Assembly: GCA_913775175.1 (NCBI GenBank)
Contig: CAJYKU010000039.1
Span: forward strand, 1 to 64,000
DNA length: 64,000 nucleotides
Origin: an uncultured Pantoea sp.
Lineage (GTDB): Bacteria > Pseudomonadota > Gammaproteobacteria > Enterobacterales > Enterobacteriaceae
Direction: 5' to 3'
The position numbers and the translations under genes were made by a program. Positions within the stretch are counted from its first letter, which is position 1; every line of letters begins with the position of its first letter. Below are positions 18,500 to 27,295 of this stretch, in pieces. The notes under the pieces were generated by a model that had not been told where the DNA came from, did not search any database, and worked only from the letters and a program-made list of their open reading frames with translations.

Positions 18500-19516
18500 T
18501 TAACAAGATTGTTGAAATACGTTCTGTGTGTAGATGCCATTTGCTGCTTTAAGCCAGCTATCACGATTAAGGCGGGCATGTCCCAGATGCGCAGACATCT
18601 CCTGCCGGGTAGCAATCTGCAGCTCGATATCAAACAGCACCTGGTGCCCGGTGTAATCGCGACAAATCGCCAGCAGAATCGCCAGCTTCTCGCTACCGGG
18701 CTGCCAGGCAAGATAGTCAGATGCACCCAGTGGGCTGAGAACAATTTTTGCCGCATGTTCCGCGTCGTAAAACTGCTTTCCCAGACGCGTCTCTCCAAGC
18801 CGGGCCATGCGCTGCAGTGCTTTATCGCCCCTCATCCAGCGGGCATGGCGTGCCTGAATAGCGAGCGGAACAGAGAGATAGTGGCGTAGCATGCGCTGCA
18901 GCTCACTCCACCCTCTTCGCCCCGGTAACCATGCGCCGGCATAGCAGGCGCGAAGTTGTTTAATATGTGTATCTGTCGTCCCGCACTCATCCACACCGCA
19001 GAGCTGATGGATACGATGAAGAAAAGCGTTATCGCGCCGACGTTCGTGTCCCAGCGCAACATTCATTTGTGCCCATGCGCGGTAGTACCAGACAGCGAAC
19101 CGCTGACTAAGCAGAGCTAAAAACTCCTGAAATGCCCGACTATTTAAAGTGAGCATCTCCTGTCGCGCATGCTCTGTAACGTATATGGGCAACGGGCCAT
19201 AGGGAGCAAACATGCCAAAATGACGACAAATCAGCGTTAACGCAGGCGGCTTGCCCCCGCGTGCGCGTCGCTGCGTCACACTCACCACCTCGCGCGGGGC
19301 AAAAGCAAGATCGGCTGGCTGAATAATTTGCAGTTCAATAGCCTGTCGCTCACGGGCGCTGCCCAGCCTCACCGCCAGCTCACTATCGCGTTCCAGCCTT
19401 CTCAGCAGCTCAAAAAAATTTAGCTGGTTCGATATGCCCGGAAACGGTTTTTCAGGCATCTGTTTATCCAGCAGACGATAACCAGGCGCAGGAGTCAGAC
19501 TATCTTTTCTATACAT
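18500..19516 (-). CDS. tssG: T6SS baseplate protein TssG
   Basis: A 338-aa TssG (VasB/ImpH) when read from the ATG at 19516, which overlaps the tssF stop by 8 nt. The open frame extends 41 codons further upstream but only through tssF sequence. The family signature N-F-F-E-L-L-R-R-L-E-R appears near residue 33, and the FGMFAPYGPLP segment near 125 is strongly typical. TssG forms the baseplate wedge with TssF and TssE and binds TssK. Confidence 0.94.
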   Translation of the reverse strand: MYRKDSLTPAPGYRLLDKQMPEKPFPGISNQLNFFELLRRLERDSELAVRLGSARERQAIELQIIQPADLAFAPREVVSVTQRRARGGKPPALTLICRHFGMFAPYGPLPIYVTEHARQEMLTLNSRAFQEFLALLSQRFAVWYYRAWAQMNVALGHERRRDNAFLHRIHQLCGVDECGTTDTHIKQLRACYAGAWLPGRRGWSELQRMLRHYLSVPLAIQARHARWMRGDKALQRMARLGETRLGKQFYDAEHAAKIVLSPLGASDYLAWQPGSEKLAILLAICRDYTGHQVLFDIELQIATRQEMSAHLGHARLNRDSWLKAANGIYTQNVFQQSC

Positions 19517-21350
19517 CGTGCAAAGGCCCCCATTCCGCCACCGGCTCGCCGTCAAGCACCAGAACTGTGCGTAACGTCTGATTAAGCTGGCAGTAATCTC
19601 TGAGCGCCGAATGCAGTAAGCGCCCAAACAGCAATCCACCCTGATCGGAATAGTTTTCTGAATTGAGGCTGATGCGAGCTTTTACGCCGCGCGTCCATGT
19701 CATCGGACCAGGGCGCGTGTCGCGCTCAAAGCAGGCGCTAAATTCAACTTCTGCCAGGCCATTAATACGCCTGCGATGCGTCGCCTCCGACGGCCAGGCA
19801 AACAGAGATAACCAGTTACGAACCAAAGGTGCTGCGTCTTTTACCGCCGGTAACATATGGCATAATGGATTGGTTGTGACGCAGCCAATTGCACGCCACG
19901 CCTGCCGCATATCGGGTACGGGCCGTGGCGTTGATGGCATACGCAGCAGAGCGATTGTGCTTACCGGCAATGCTAATGCGATTTGCACCTCAGGATGCTG
20001 TAGCTGCTCTGGCAGCAAAAAACGGTCACAAACCATTGCTGATACGGCAAGCGCGGAGAGCTCCTCCAGCTCAGTATCGGTTGCGCCGGGTGAGAGCGTG
20101 ATAAACAGGTTCTCTTCTGCGGGAAGCGCCTGCGCGCCAGCCTGAGTTGATGACAGATAACAACGGCGCACCGCATAGCCTGCCTGTGACTGAGCCTGAC
20201 CAAACGTCGCCTCTTCAGGCAGACGTGAGAAGTTGACTGGCGCCCCGCTGCGCGTAATCCCCTGCACGCTCTGCAAATGATGAATGTTGTAATGCGCTGG
20301 ATTTAGCCGATCGACTATAACCGGATGCTCAGTGCAGTGTTTCTCAGGCAAAACGGGATCGCAGCGGCGTGAGTAGAGATTAATAACTGGCGTGGCAAAG
20401 AGGTGAAAATCCCCGGCGCTGACCTGTTCAAGCAGCTGATGACTCACGCTATTCAGCACAAAAATAATGTCAAACTCCTGCTGATCTTCGCAGGTAGCAA
20501 GAAAACGGTTGATGCCGTGTAACTCAACACTATAGAAGCGCGATGGTGCGGCAAAAAACTCACGTAATAATCTGCTTCCCGGCAGTTCACCAATACTCTG
20601 CGGCAGCAGAGCTTCGTCCTCTCTTATGCCTCCCTGACGCACCGCATGGTTATCAAGCACGCTTACCACCGGCGCAGCTGGCTGATGTGACCACAGCACA
20701 ACTTTACGGCACTCATTGGTCAGCGCAGTTAATAGCTGATTTGCCCGCACAGCATTTCCTGTCATGGTCAGATGCAGAGGATCGAGTGTTATTTCGCTGA
20801 GTGGTTTTATCCCCCGGGTGGTAAGCCGCAGACGGATATATGAGTGACCACCGTTAAGATGACGCGTCACTGCCTCTGGCAGCTCTGCTGCTATTGTAGT
20901 GACATACTCTGCACGCTCAATGGCGACAGGCTGCAGATGCAGTTCACGCCCGGTTACGAACGTCGCATTTTTATTACGCAACGAAGCATCAGAAAGTATG
21001 ACCTTACTGCCTTTGGGCAGCACAACCGGGGCTTGCCACTGTGGAGAGGTGAAATCGGGCGTTAAACCAATTGTCGCCACCGCAGGCATTGGTGTGTGCC
21101 AGTACGGTGCCAGGCGCTCCAGCATCTGCAAAGCAAACTCAGGATATTCGTTCTCAATACGCTCATGGACACGGGCACTGAGAAAGGCTGCTCCCTCCAG
21201 CAAACGTTCTACAAAAGGATCCTGGACGCCATCCCGGTGCATACCAAGGTGCTGTGCGACCTGCGGATGCCGTTCAGCAAACTCAATCCCACATTCGCGC
21301 AGGTAACGCAGCTCCTCATTATATAATCCCAGGAAACGTTCACTCAGCAT
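19509..21350 (-). CDS. tssF: T6SS baseplate protein TssF
   Basis: A 613-aa TssF (VasA/ImpG). The N-terminus shows the hallmark Y-N-E-E-L-R-Y-L-R-E-C-G-x-E-F-A-E-R-H-P, followed by the DPFVERLLEGAAFL motif near residue 45. Length is usual. Two TssF copies with one TssG make the inner baseplate wedge around the VgrG spike. It begins 18 nt after tssE and overlaps tssG by 8 nt. Confidence 0.96.
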   Translation of the reverse strand: MLSERFLGLYNEELRYLRECGIEFAERHPQVAQHLGMHRDGVQDPFVERLLEGAAFLSARVHERIENEYPEFALQMLERLAPYWHTPMPAVATIGLTPDFTSPQWQAPVVLPKGSKVILSDASLRNKNATFVTGRELHLQPVAIERAEYVTTIAAELPEAVTRHLNGGHSYIRLRLTTRGIKPLSEITLDPLHLTMTGNAVRANQLLTALTNECRKVVLWSHQPAAPVVSVLDNHAVRQGGIREDEALLPQSIGELPGSRLLREFFAAPSRFYSVELHGINRFLATCEDQQEFDIIFVLNSVSHQLLEQVSAGDFHLFATPVINLYSRRCDPVLPEKHCTEHPVIVDRLNPAHYNIHHLQSVQGITRSGAPVNFSRLPEEATFGQAQSQAGYAVRRCYLSSTQAGAQALPAEENLFITLSPGATDTELEELSALAVSAMVCDRFLLPEQLQHPEVQIALALPVSTIALLRMPSTPRPVPDMRQAWRAIGCVTTNPLCHMLPAVKDAAPLVRNWLSLFAWPSEATHRRRINGLAEVEFSACFERDTRPGPMTWTRGVKARISLNSENYSDQGGLLFGRLLHSALRDYCQLNQTLRTVLVLDGEPVAEWGPLHDV

Positions 21351-21368
21351 GCCGATCTTTCATCCTTG

Positions 21369-21815
21369 TCATTCAAGTACTTTTACTGCGCCACAAGAGT
21401 AGTCCAGGGCAATACGCAAATTCACCGCTTCCGGTTCGCCAGAAAATATACAGGTGCCAAAAATATCGAATAGAATCGCCAGTACATAAGCCTGTCCGCT
21501 ATCAAGAATCGGTACGACCCGAATACTGCCTGGCTCAAGCCTTGGTTCAAATGTGGCGATAATATATTGTATGTGTCGCGCCAGAATCATTGGGTCTGTA
21601 TTAATTGGAATACGCTTGCTTAACGAAGGTAAACCGTAATTAATTACGGACTCTTTGCAAAATGAATACTGTTTAAGTTGTAATTGAGCACTGCGAGAGG
21701 AGTCGTTTAACAAACATTCAATATCCCGCAATATCCATTCCCGCCAGGCTGCTTTTTTGTAAGCAGCGTTTCTTAGCGTTAGTTTATCAAACAGCGCTGG
21801 CTGTATTTTTTTCAT
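21369..21815 (-). CDS. tssE: T6SS baseplate protein TssE (gp25-like)
   Basis: A 148-aa gp25-like lysozyme-fold baseplate subunit with no lysozyme activity expected. The conserved V-I-N-Y-G-L-P-S-L segment lies near residues 58-66 and the F-E-P-R-L motif, which pairs with sheath and wedge contacts, near 90. The ATG at 21815 is 79 nt after the hcp stop, a gap that holds a stem-loop. It precedes tssF by 18 nt. Confidence 0.93.
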   Translation of the reverse strand: MKKIQPALFDKLTLRNAAYKKAAWREWILRDIECLLNDSSRSAQLQLKQYSFCKESVINYGLPSLSKRIPINTDPMILARHIQYIIATFEPRLEPGSIRVVPILDSGQAYVLAILFDIFGTCIFSGEPEAVNLRIALDYSCGAVKVLE

Positions 21816-21853
21816 GATTGCCGCTCATCGATTACTTTTTTCGCAAGGGCACA

Positions 21854-21882
21854 TAACAGGCCACCCGCGCAGTAGCCTGTTA
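21854..21882 (-). terminator. Stem-loop between hcp and tssE
   Basis: A perfect 8-bp stem, TAACAGGC with GCCTGTTA, and a 13-nt loop sit 13 nt after the hcp stop. On the transcribed strand there is no U tract after it, so it is more likely an mRNA-stabilising or partial-termination element that raises hcp output over the downstream genes than a full terminator. Confidence 0.5.
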
Positions 21883-21894
21883 CAAACAGGTTAA

Positions 21895-22443
21895 TTAGCT
21901 ATATTCGTTGGTTGCCAGGTTGTAGTTAGCCGTTACAGGCGCGCCCATAGTGCCGTCTTTATTTTGCTCACGATACTGAATTTCGATTTTGCTGAAATTC
22001 AGTTTCATAATTTCACCCGGCATAACAGAGTTAGTGTTTGCCAGCTCGTTAGGGGCCAGGGGCATATTTCCTGCAATATCATAGGACGAGATCAGGCAGT
22101 TAGAGAACGTCATGGTCAGGAAGTCCTGCTGACCTGAACCTGCTTTACGGCATACCAGCTTAACTTCCGGAATATGTGTTCCTTTGGCACAATAGTTAAA
22201 TACTTTCGGTGATGCTTTATTGGTAAGCATCCGGAACTCAATATCATTCATATTGATTTTCCCTGCACCACCACCACTACCCTGGCTCCAGCGCGCGCCA
22301 TTTTCCTGCGACCACTTCCAGCCCTGAATCTGAATCCATCCGTTATAAACTTTATCCTGAGATTCGCCATCAACTCCTTCGATTTTCAGAAAATAATCGA
22401 CTAAACCAGACATATTTGGATCATATTTTGTCGATGTTGACAT
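21895..22443 (-). CDS. hcp: T6SS inner tube protein Hcp (TssD)
   Basis: A 182-aa Hcp, the ring-forming tube protein expelled through the sheath. The start is the ATG at 22443, preceded by AAGGAG with 7 nt spacing; a TTG two codons upstream is not needed. The Hcp pattern is clear: D-Y-F-L-K-I-E-G-V-D-G-E-S near the N-terminus, then Gly-rich loops and a C-terminal N-F-S-K-I-E-I-Q-Y region. It is a little longer than the common 160-172 aa. It has its own 118-bp upstream gap after tssC and a stem-loop after it, suggesting expression can differ from its neighbours. Confidence 0.96.
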   Translation of the reverse strand: MSTSTKYDPNMSGLVDYFLKIEGVDGESQDKVYNGWIQIQGWKWSQENGARWSQGSGGGAGKINMNDIEFRMLTNKASPKVFNYCAKGTHIPEVKLVCRKAGSGQQDFLTMTFSNCLISSYDIAGNMPLAPNELANTNSVMPGEIMKLNFSKIEIQYREQNKDGTMGAPVTANYNLATNEYS

Positions 22444-22561
22444 TAACAACTCCTTTTCAATATCAATATATATTTACATTTTTATCAGCTACTATGGATA
22501 TAGCGTCTACGGGGGTACAAGCTATTTGATTAAAAGATAAATCAAAAATCATAACGATTCA

Positions 22562-24076
22562 TTAACTGTTACTTTCGGTGCGTGCGGATGGTAACTTTGA
22601 GACCAGCCGCAGGGAAACGGTCATCCCTTCCAGTTGATAGTGTGGACGTAAATAAAAATGTGCCCGGTAGTAGCCTGGGTCGTCAGCAACTTCTTCAACC
22701 TGCACTTCTGCTGCTGATAGCGGGCGACGTGCTTTAGTAATTTCAGTCGAAACTGACGGATCGCCATCCACATAATTCATTAGCCAGTCATTTAACCAGC
22801 GCTGCATCTCATCACGCGAACGGAAAGAACCTATCTTGTCGCGCACAATACATTTCAGATAGTGTGCGAAACGGCAGGTTGCGAAGATATAGGGTAAACG
22901 AGCCGACAGGCGGGCATTCGCTGTTGCGTCTGCATCTTCATAAGTCGCCGCGCTATGCAACGTGCAGGAACCGATAAATGCGGCAAAGTCAGTATTTTTC
23001 CGATATACCAGTGGCAGAAATCCCGCTTCGGAGAGCTCGTGCTCACGTCGGTCCGAAATCGCTATTTCGGTAGGGCATATCAGTTCATAACCCCCCTCAT
23101 CCGATGGAAAGGTATACGCAGGCAGCTCTTCAACGCCACCACCCGATTCAATCCCGCGAATACGCGAACACCAGCCATATTCGCTGAAAGCACGATTGAT
23201 ATTGGTGCCCATTGCATAAGCTGAATTCGCCCAGGCAAAGTCATTAACCTCATCGGGTCGTACCGTCTCTTCAAAAGCAAACTCTTCGACCGGATTAGTT
23301 TTAGCTCCATAAGGCAGACGTGACAGAAAACGCGGCATTGTCAGCACCAGGTAACGAGAATCGTTACTCTCACGCAAAGAGCGCCAGGCAGCATATTCCG
23401 GAGTAGTGAAAATTTTGCCAATATCGCGTGGGTTCGCCAGCTCATTCCAGTTGCTCATTTGCATCAACGATGGCGAGGCAGCCGAAATAAACGGGCAATG
23501 TGCTGCCGCAGCAATTTTAGCCATTTCAGTCAGCAACGAAACGCTCTGCTGGCTGTGGTCAAACTCAAAGTCACCAATCAGACAACCAAACGGCTCTCCG
23601 CCAAACTGACCATATTCATGCTCATAGATCTGTTTAAATACCGGGCTTTGATCCCAGGCTGCACCACGATAACGACGCAGTTCCCGTGCCAGCTCATCCT
23701 TACTGACATTCATTACACGAATTTTGAGATGCTCGCTCTCTTCAGCATTATCAATCAGATAGCTAAGTCCACGCCATGCTGATTCCAGTTTTTGAAACTC
23801 TTCGTTATGCAGAATATGATTGACCTGCGTACTGATTTTCTGGTCAATTTCAGCGATCAGTGCCTCTACAGTCAGTACAACATCGCGGCTAACACGGGTT
23901 TGCTGGCTGCCGGCATACTCCATAAGCGTACAGACCGCACGACGCACAGCGTCACCCGCTTCATTAGTACGCGGTCGAAAAGATCGTTTAAGTATGTCGT
24001 CCAGTACACTGTCGTTTTCATCCTGAAAGCGCAGTGCATTTTTTTCGTCATAAAGTGCATCTTGCATCATGTTCAT
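22562..24076 (-). CDS. tssC: T6SS sheath large subunit TssC
   Basis: A 504-aa TssC (VipB), the large subunit of the contractile sheath. Recognisable family stretches include ESAWRGLSYL near residue 100, G-D-F-E-F-D-H near 165 and S-R-L-P-Y-G near 250. The ATG at 24076 overlaps the tssB stop by one base (TGATG), typical of stoichiometric coupling of the two sheath proteins; AGGAG lies about 11 nt upstream. Confidence 0.97.
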   Translation of the reverse strand: MNMMQDALYDEKNALRFQDENDSVLDDILKRSFRPRTNEAGDAVRRAVCTLMEYAGSQQTRVSRDVVLTVEALIAEIDQKISTQVNHILHNEEFQKLESAWRGLSYLIDNAEESEHLKIRVMNVSKDELARELRRYRGAAWDQSPVFKQIYEHEYGQFGGEPFGCLIGDFEFDHSQQSVSLLTEMAKIAAAAHCPFISAASPSLMQMSNWNELANPRDIGKIFTTPEYAAWRSLRESNDSRYLVLTMPRFLSRLPYGAKTNPVEEFAFEETVRPDEVNDFAWANSAYAMGTNINRAFSEYGWCSRIRGIESGGGVEELPAYTFPSDEGGYELICPTEIAISDRREHELSEAGFLPLVYRKNTDFAAFIGSCTLHSAATYEDADATANARLSARLPYIFATCRFAHYLKCIVRDKIGSFRSRDEMQRWLNDWLMNYVDGDPSVSTEITKARRPLSAAEVQVEEVADDPGYYRAHFYLRPHYQLEGMTVSLRLVSKLPSARTESNS

Positions 24077-24621
24077 CAGGAATTTTCTCCTGAATTATTA
24101 TCATTCTGCGCATTGAGATAAGCGTTTTTCTGCTCGCTGACTTTGCGATGCAGAAAATCAGGATCCTCAAGCAAACTTTTAACAACTTCTTCTGCGCTCG
24201 CTTTGCCATCCATATAGGTTATAAGCTCTGCCAGACGTGAACGCGTTTCCATCAGGCGCGACAGCTCTGGTACATTTTTAGCGATTGCTCCTGGTGAGAA
24301 GTCATCCATAGAGGCGAAATCGAGCTCAATGTTCAGCAGAGAATCATCATCACTAAGCGTGTTTTCTACACGCATCTCAAGCCGTGGATTAATGGCTCGC
24401 ATACGAGCATTGAAATTATCTTTATCAAACGTTAAAAATTTTCTCTCCGCAATTGGAACCAGTGGCTCTGCCCGATGACCAGATAAATCTGCCATTACTC
24501 CGGTAACAAACGGAAGTTCAACTTTTTTCTGCGAACCATATATTTCAACATCGTATTCAATCTGGACTCGCGGAGCGTTATTTCTACCTATAAATTTCTG
24601 CGAGCTTGTATCTTTAGCCAT
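24076..24621 (-). CDS. tssB: T6SS sheath small subunit TssB
   Basis: A 181-aa TssB (VipA), partner of TssC in the sheath. It has the conserved start S-Q-K-F-I-G-R-N-x-x-P-R-V-x-I-x-Y-D-V and the E-L-P-F-V-T-G-V-M-A-D-L-S-G block near residues 35-48. The ATG at 24621 follows AGGAGA. It lies 18 nt after tssA and overlaps tssC by one base. Confidence 0.97.
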   Translation of the reverse strand: MAKDTSSQKFIGRNNAPRVQIEYDVEIYGSQKKVELPFVTGVMADLSGHRAEPLVPIAERKFLTFDKDNFNARMRAINPRLEMRVENTLSDDDSLLNIELDFASMDDFSPGAIAKNVPELSRLMETRSRLAELITYMDGKASAEEVVKSLLEDPDFLHRKVSEQKNAYLNAQNDNNSGENS

Positions 24622-24639
24622 TAGACTCTCCTGAAAATC

Positions 24640-25599
24640 TTAATCTGACGACGTCCCTATAAATATCCCAAGCGCCCCACGGGCGTCTGGCATCAATTCA
24701 TCAATAATATCTTCAAATTCCATACCAATTAATTTTTGCGCACGGCGGATAAATATGGGTGCTGGATGTCCCGGCTCATGTAATTTGAAATAGCCGATAA
24801 TATTATTCATCATTAAAATAGCATCCTGCCGACTGCGAATCTGACCATCCTGCCGAATGCTGGGCTCAATGGTGGTGTTGATTACCGGTTCACTATCAAT
24901 GGAGGGCGGTTCCAGAGCTGCAAGCTGCGCCACCATTTTACTCAGCATTGTTCTCAGATTACGGCAATCCAGTAGATAACCATCGCTGTGCTGATTGGCA
25001 TAGTGTTCAATGCGCTCCAGTGCCTCAACCAGGAACGAGCACTGAAACTGCAGCGCAGGACAGCCAGATTCCTGATACCAGACCGCGCTTTGACCTAATA
25101 AAACAATCAGTGCCGACCATGTAAGAGGAGACTCCTCCTGTGCCAGACAACTCTGCAATTCCTCAACCGTCAGTGCATGATCAGCTATCAGACGCGATTG
25201 TTTGATTTCCGATAAACAGGAGGCAGTAGACATCCAGCCCAATGCTGCTGCATGGCTGCTACCCTCTGGCTCATCCGGAATATGTGGAAAAACGCGCTCA
25301 CCACTTGCCAGCGCCTCATCAATGCGCCGGATACTCTGGAAGAGTGCAATAATACCCTGAGTATGTAAGGTTGCACGTAAGTGCCAAATCATTACGCGCA
25401 AATCTTTACATGCAGTTAATAAGCGCTCGCATTTTTCACAAATATCTCGCCAGTCGACGGTATCGTTTACCTCAGAATTAATTAGCGGATCAGCTGCGTT
25501 ATCATACTCCGAAAGCAATAACAGAATTTCGTTATATAACGGATCATACTCCACTCCGTCAGCCTCGTTAAATACGATACTATTCATATTCACGTCCAT
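24640..25599 (-). CDS. tssA: T6SS protein TssA, first gene of the operon
   Basis: A 319-aa short-form TssA (ImpA N-terminal family). The ImpA pattern is visible at about residues 48-75: D-W-R-D-I-C-E-K-C-E-R-L-L followed by K-D-L-R-V-M-I-W-H-L-R-A. TssA proteins organise baseplate and sheath assembly. Two in-frame ATGs (25599 and 25587) are possible; neither has a strong SD site. The 131 bp upstream to the fimbrial operon is A+T-rich and must hold the T6SS promoter, but I see no convincing -35/-10 pair or sigma-54 site. Confidence 0.88.
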   Translation of the reverse strand: MDVNMNSIVFNEADGVEYDPLYNEILLLLSEYDNAADPLINSEVNDTVDWRDICEKCERLLTACKDLRVMIWHLRATLHTQGIIALFQSIRRIDEALASGERVFPHIPDEPEGSSHAAALGWMSTASCLSEIKQSRLIADHALTVEELQSCLAQEESPLTWSALIVLLGQSAVWYQESGCPALQFQCSFLVEALERIEHYANQHSDGYLLDCRNLRTMLSKMVAQLAALEPPSIDSEPVINTTIEPSIRQDGQIRSRQDAILMMNNIIGYFKLHEPGHPAPIFIRRAQKLIGMEFEDIIDELMPDARGALGIFIGTSSD

Positions 25600-25730
25600 A
25601 TAAATATAACGATAGGATTATCTTTCGCCGATAAGCTTCAGAAGATTAACTTATTACAGTATCATGTAACTCTGATAAAATAGCGATTAAATAAAAGCTA
25701 ATAACACTTTAACGTCAGGAAATAGTTATG

Positions 25731-26249
25731 TTACTGATAACTCAGCTCAAAAGTAGCGCCCGCTTCGAAAGGCCCGCCGGTAACTTTCATTGCGTCAAGT
25801 GTCTCGACTCTGACAAAAAACTTCAAAAAATTGATGCCATCGCTAAACGAAATCGGCTGAGACTGGCTATTAATATCCAGATTAGTCATGTCGCTATTCA
25901 GCAGACGTAGTGCTATACCCTTAGCTGTGCCGGTAGTTTTAAGCAGGCCAGTCATATTGGGATCAGCTACACCTTTGAACGTCGTAATCACAGTGTTTTT
26001 AATACCTGCTTTGCAGCTGAGACCGATTGAAAATTCGAACTCTTTGCCTTTGCCCCCATTTACTATCAGTTCCTTCGTTGCTACAGAGGGAATACGAACT
26101 TGCATATCCAGATCTTCGGTTTGAACTTTACAGGGCTGTGGCACCAGTCTGCCGGAGAAATTCAGCTCCCCACCTACAGAATCAACTGCCAGCGCGGAAC
26201 CGCTTAAGCAAGAAGCGAGTAAAAGCAGCCCTGCTGTTGCCTTGCGCAT
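25731..26249 (-). CDS. Fimbrial minor subunit, last gene of fimbrial operon
   Basis: A 172-aa pilin-like protein read from the ATG at 26249 (AGGAGA 8 nt upstream). It has a signal peptide ending in GSALA, then the pilin layout: a strand leading to the first Cys at P-Q-P-C-K-V, a second Cys at G-L-S-C-K-A, and a terminal aromatic ending F-E-L-S-Y-Q that matches the donor-strand groove pattern. It begins 10 nt after the adhesin gene. Its place after the tip gene suggests a terminator or anchor subunit, but a second tip adaptor is equally possible. Confidence 0.85.
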   Translation of the reverse strand: MRKATAGLLLLASCLSGSALAVDSVGGELNFSGRLVPQPCKVQTEDLDMQVRIPSVATKELIVNGGKGKEFEFSIGLSCKAGIKNTVITTFKGVADPNMTGLLKTTGTAKGIALRLLNSDMTNLDINSQSQPISFSDGINFLKFFVRVETLDAMKVTGGPFEAGATFELSYQ

Positions 26250-26259
26250 TTCTTTCTCC

Positions 26260-27285
26260 TTATTGAAAACTCGCAACCACTGTTGCTGCGGCCGTAAATT
26301 CCTGGTCTCCTAATTCAGCATTCGCCGTTGCTATTGGTGCAGCGGTGAGACTCCAGTTGCCACTATTATTCGTGCTACTAACCTGGTAAGCTGTATTTGG
26401 CTTAACGATTTTCCCCTGCTGTTTAATGACAATATTGAGATCAGAAAGCGTCGTCTTCAGATAATCATCCGTAGCATTATTTTGTTTAATTGTTAGATAG
26501 ATAGGCACCTCACCGCTATCAAAACGTCCCCCTTCGCACTTGAAAGGCACTGAGAAGTTTTTTGTATGATTGTTACCATCAAGATTATCAGAGCCGATAG
26601 AGCCGAAAGCCACAGTAATAGGGTTACCATTGTTAAACGTGCATGTTTCCGGTGTTGAAGCAACTTCATTAGCGATTTTTATTCTGAAAATAGGCTCATT
26701 GCCAAACCCATGTCCTTTGGTTAAAAAACCATATACTTCCAGTATACCGCTAGAGATAGCGGAAGTATTACCATCCAGACTTTTTCGTAACCTGAATATT
26801 GCCTGCCCGCTACTTGCAGTATAAAAAACTTTTCCCAGTGCCGCGCTGTCATTGTAACATGAATAGTCAGCATCGCTGCCCGCTTGCTGAAAAGGCACCG
26901 TTATCATACCTGTATCCGCACCATTACCTATTACCATTTCAACTTTAACATCGAAATAGTCATTTAACTTAAACCAGTTACTCCCGATATCCGATAAGTC
27001 GTTGAAATTAGCTTTATAAACAATTGTACTGTTTTCAATTCTTGTGCCGGGACAATAAGATATGCCATTGTAGATTGGCGAATAGCTCCAGGGCACAGTG
27101 AACTCAAGCCCCGCTTTATTACTGCCGGGAGGGATTTTGTCAGCAGTGAGCGTAATAGGATCAGGCTCAATGATACCTGATTCTCCCCGGATTTCGCCTA
27201 CCTCATACGCCAGCACGCTTCCGGGCAAGATAGAAAGCGCTATCGCAGCAAGTGCCACTAAACGCTCAAGCACATAACGTCTCAA
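26260..27285 (-). CDS. Two-domain fimbrial tip adhesin
   Basis: A 341-aa exported protein. The best start is TTG at 27285: GAGGAG lies 7 nt upstream, it comes 10 nt after the previous gene's stop, and it yields a clean signal peptide (MRRYVLERLVALAAIALSI..., cut near SVLA). No in-frame ATG fits as well. The mature N-terminal part (about 30-215) has no pilin pattern and is likely the receptor-binding domain, with Cys at C-P-G-T and Y-S-C-Y. The C-terminal part, from E-T-C-T-F-N near 225, is a pilin domain for chaperone-mediated docking. The size and order resemble tip adhesins such as E. coli YbgO. The receptor is unknown. Confidence 0.82.
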   Translation of the reverse strand: MRRYVLERLVALAAIALSILPGSVLAYEVGEIRGESGIIEPDPITLTADKIPPGSNKAGLEFTVPWSYSPIYNGISYCPGTRIENSTIVYKANFNDLSDIGSNWFKLNDYFDVKVEMVIGNGADTGMITVPFQQAGSDADYSCYNDSAALGKVFYTASSGQAIFRLRKSLDGNTSAISSGILEVYGFLTKGHGFGNEPIFRIKIANEVASTPETCTFNNGNPITVAFGSIGSDNLDGNNHTKNFSVPFKCEGGRFDSGEVPIYLTIKQNNATDDYLKTTLSDLNIVIKQQGKIVKPNTAYQVSSTNNSGNWSLTAAPIATANAELGDQEFTAAATVVASFQ

Positions 27286-27295
27286 GAGTTTCTCC

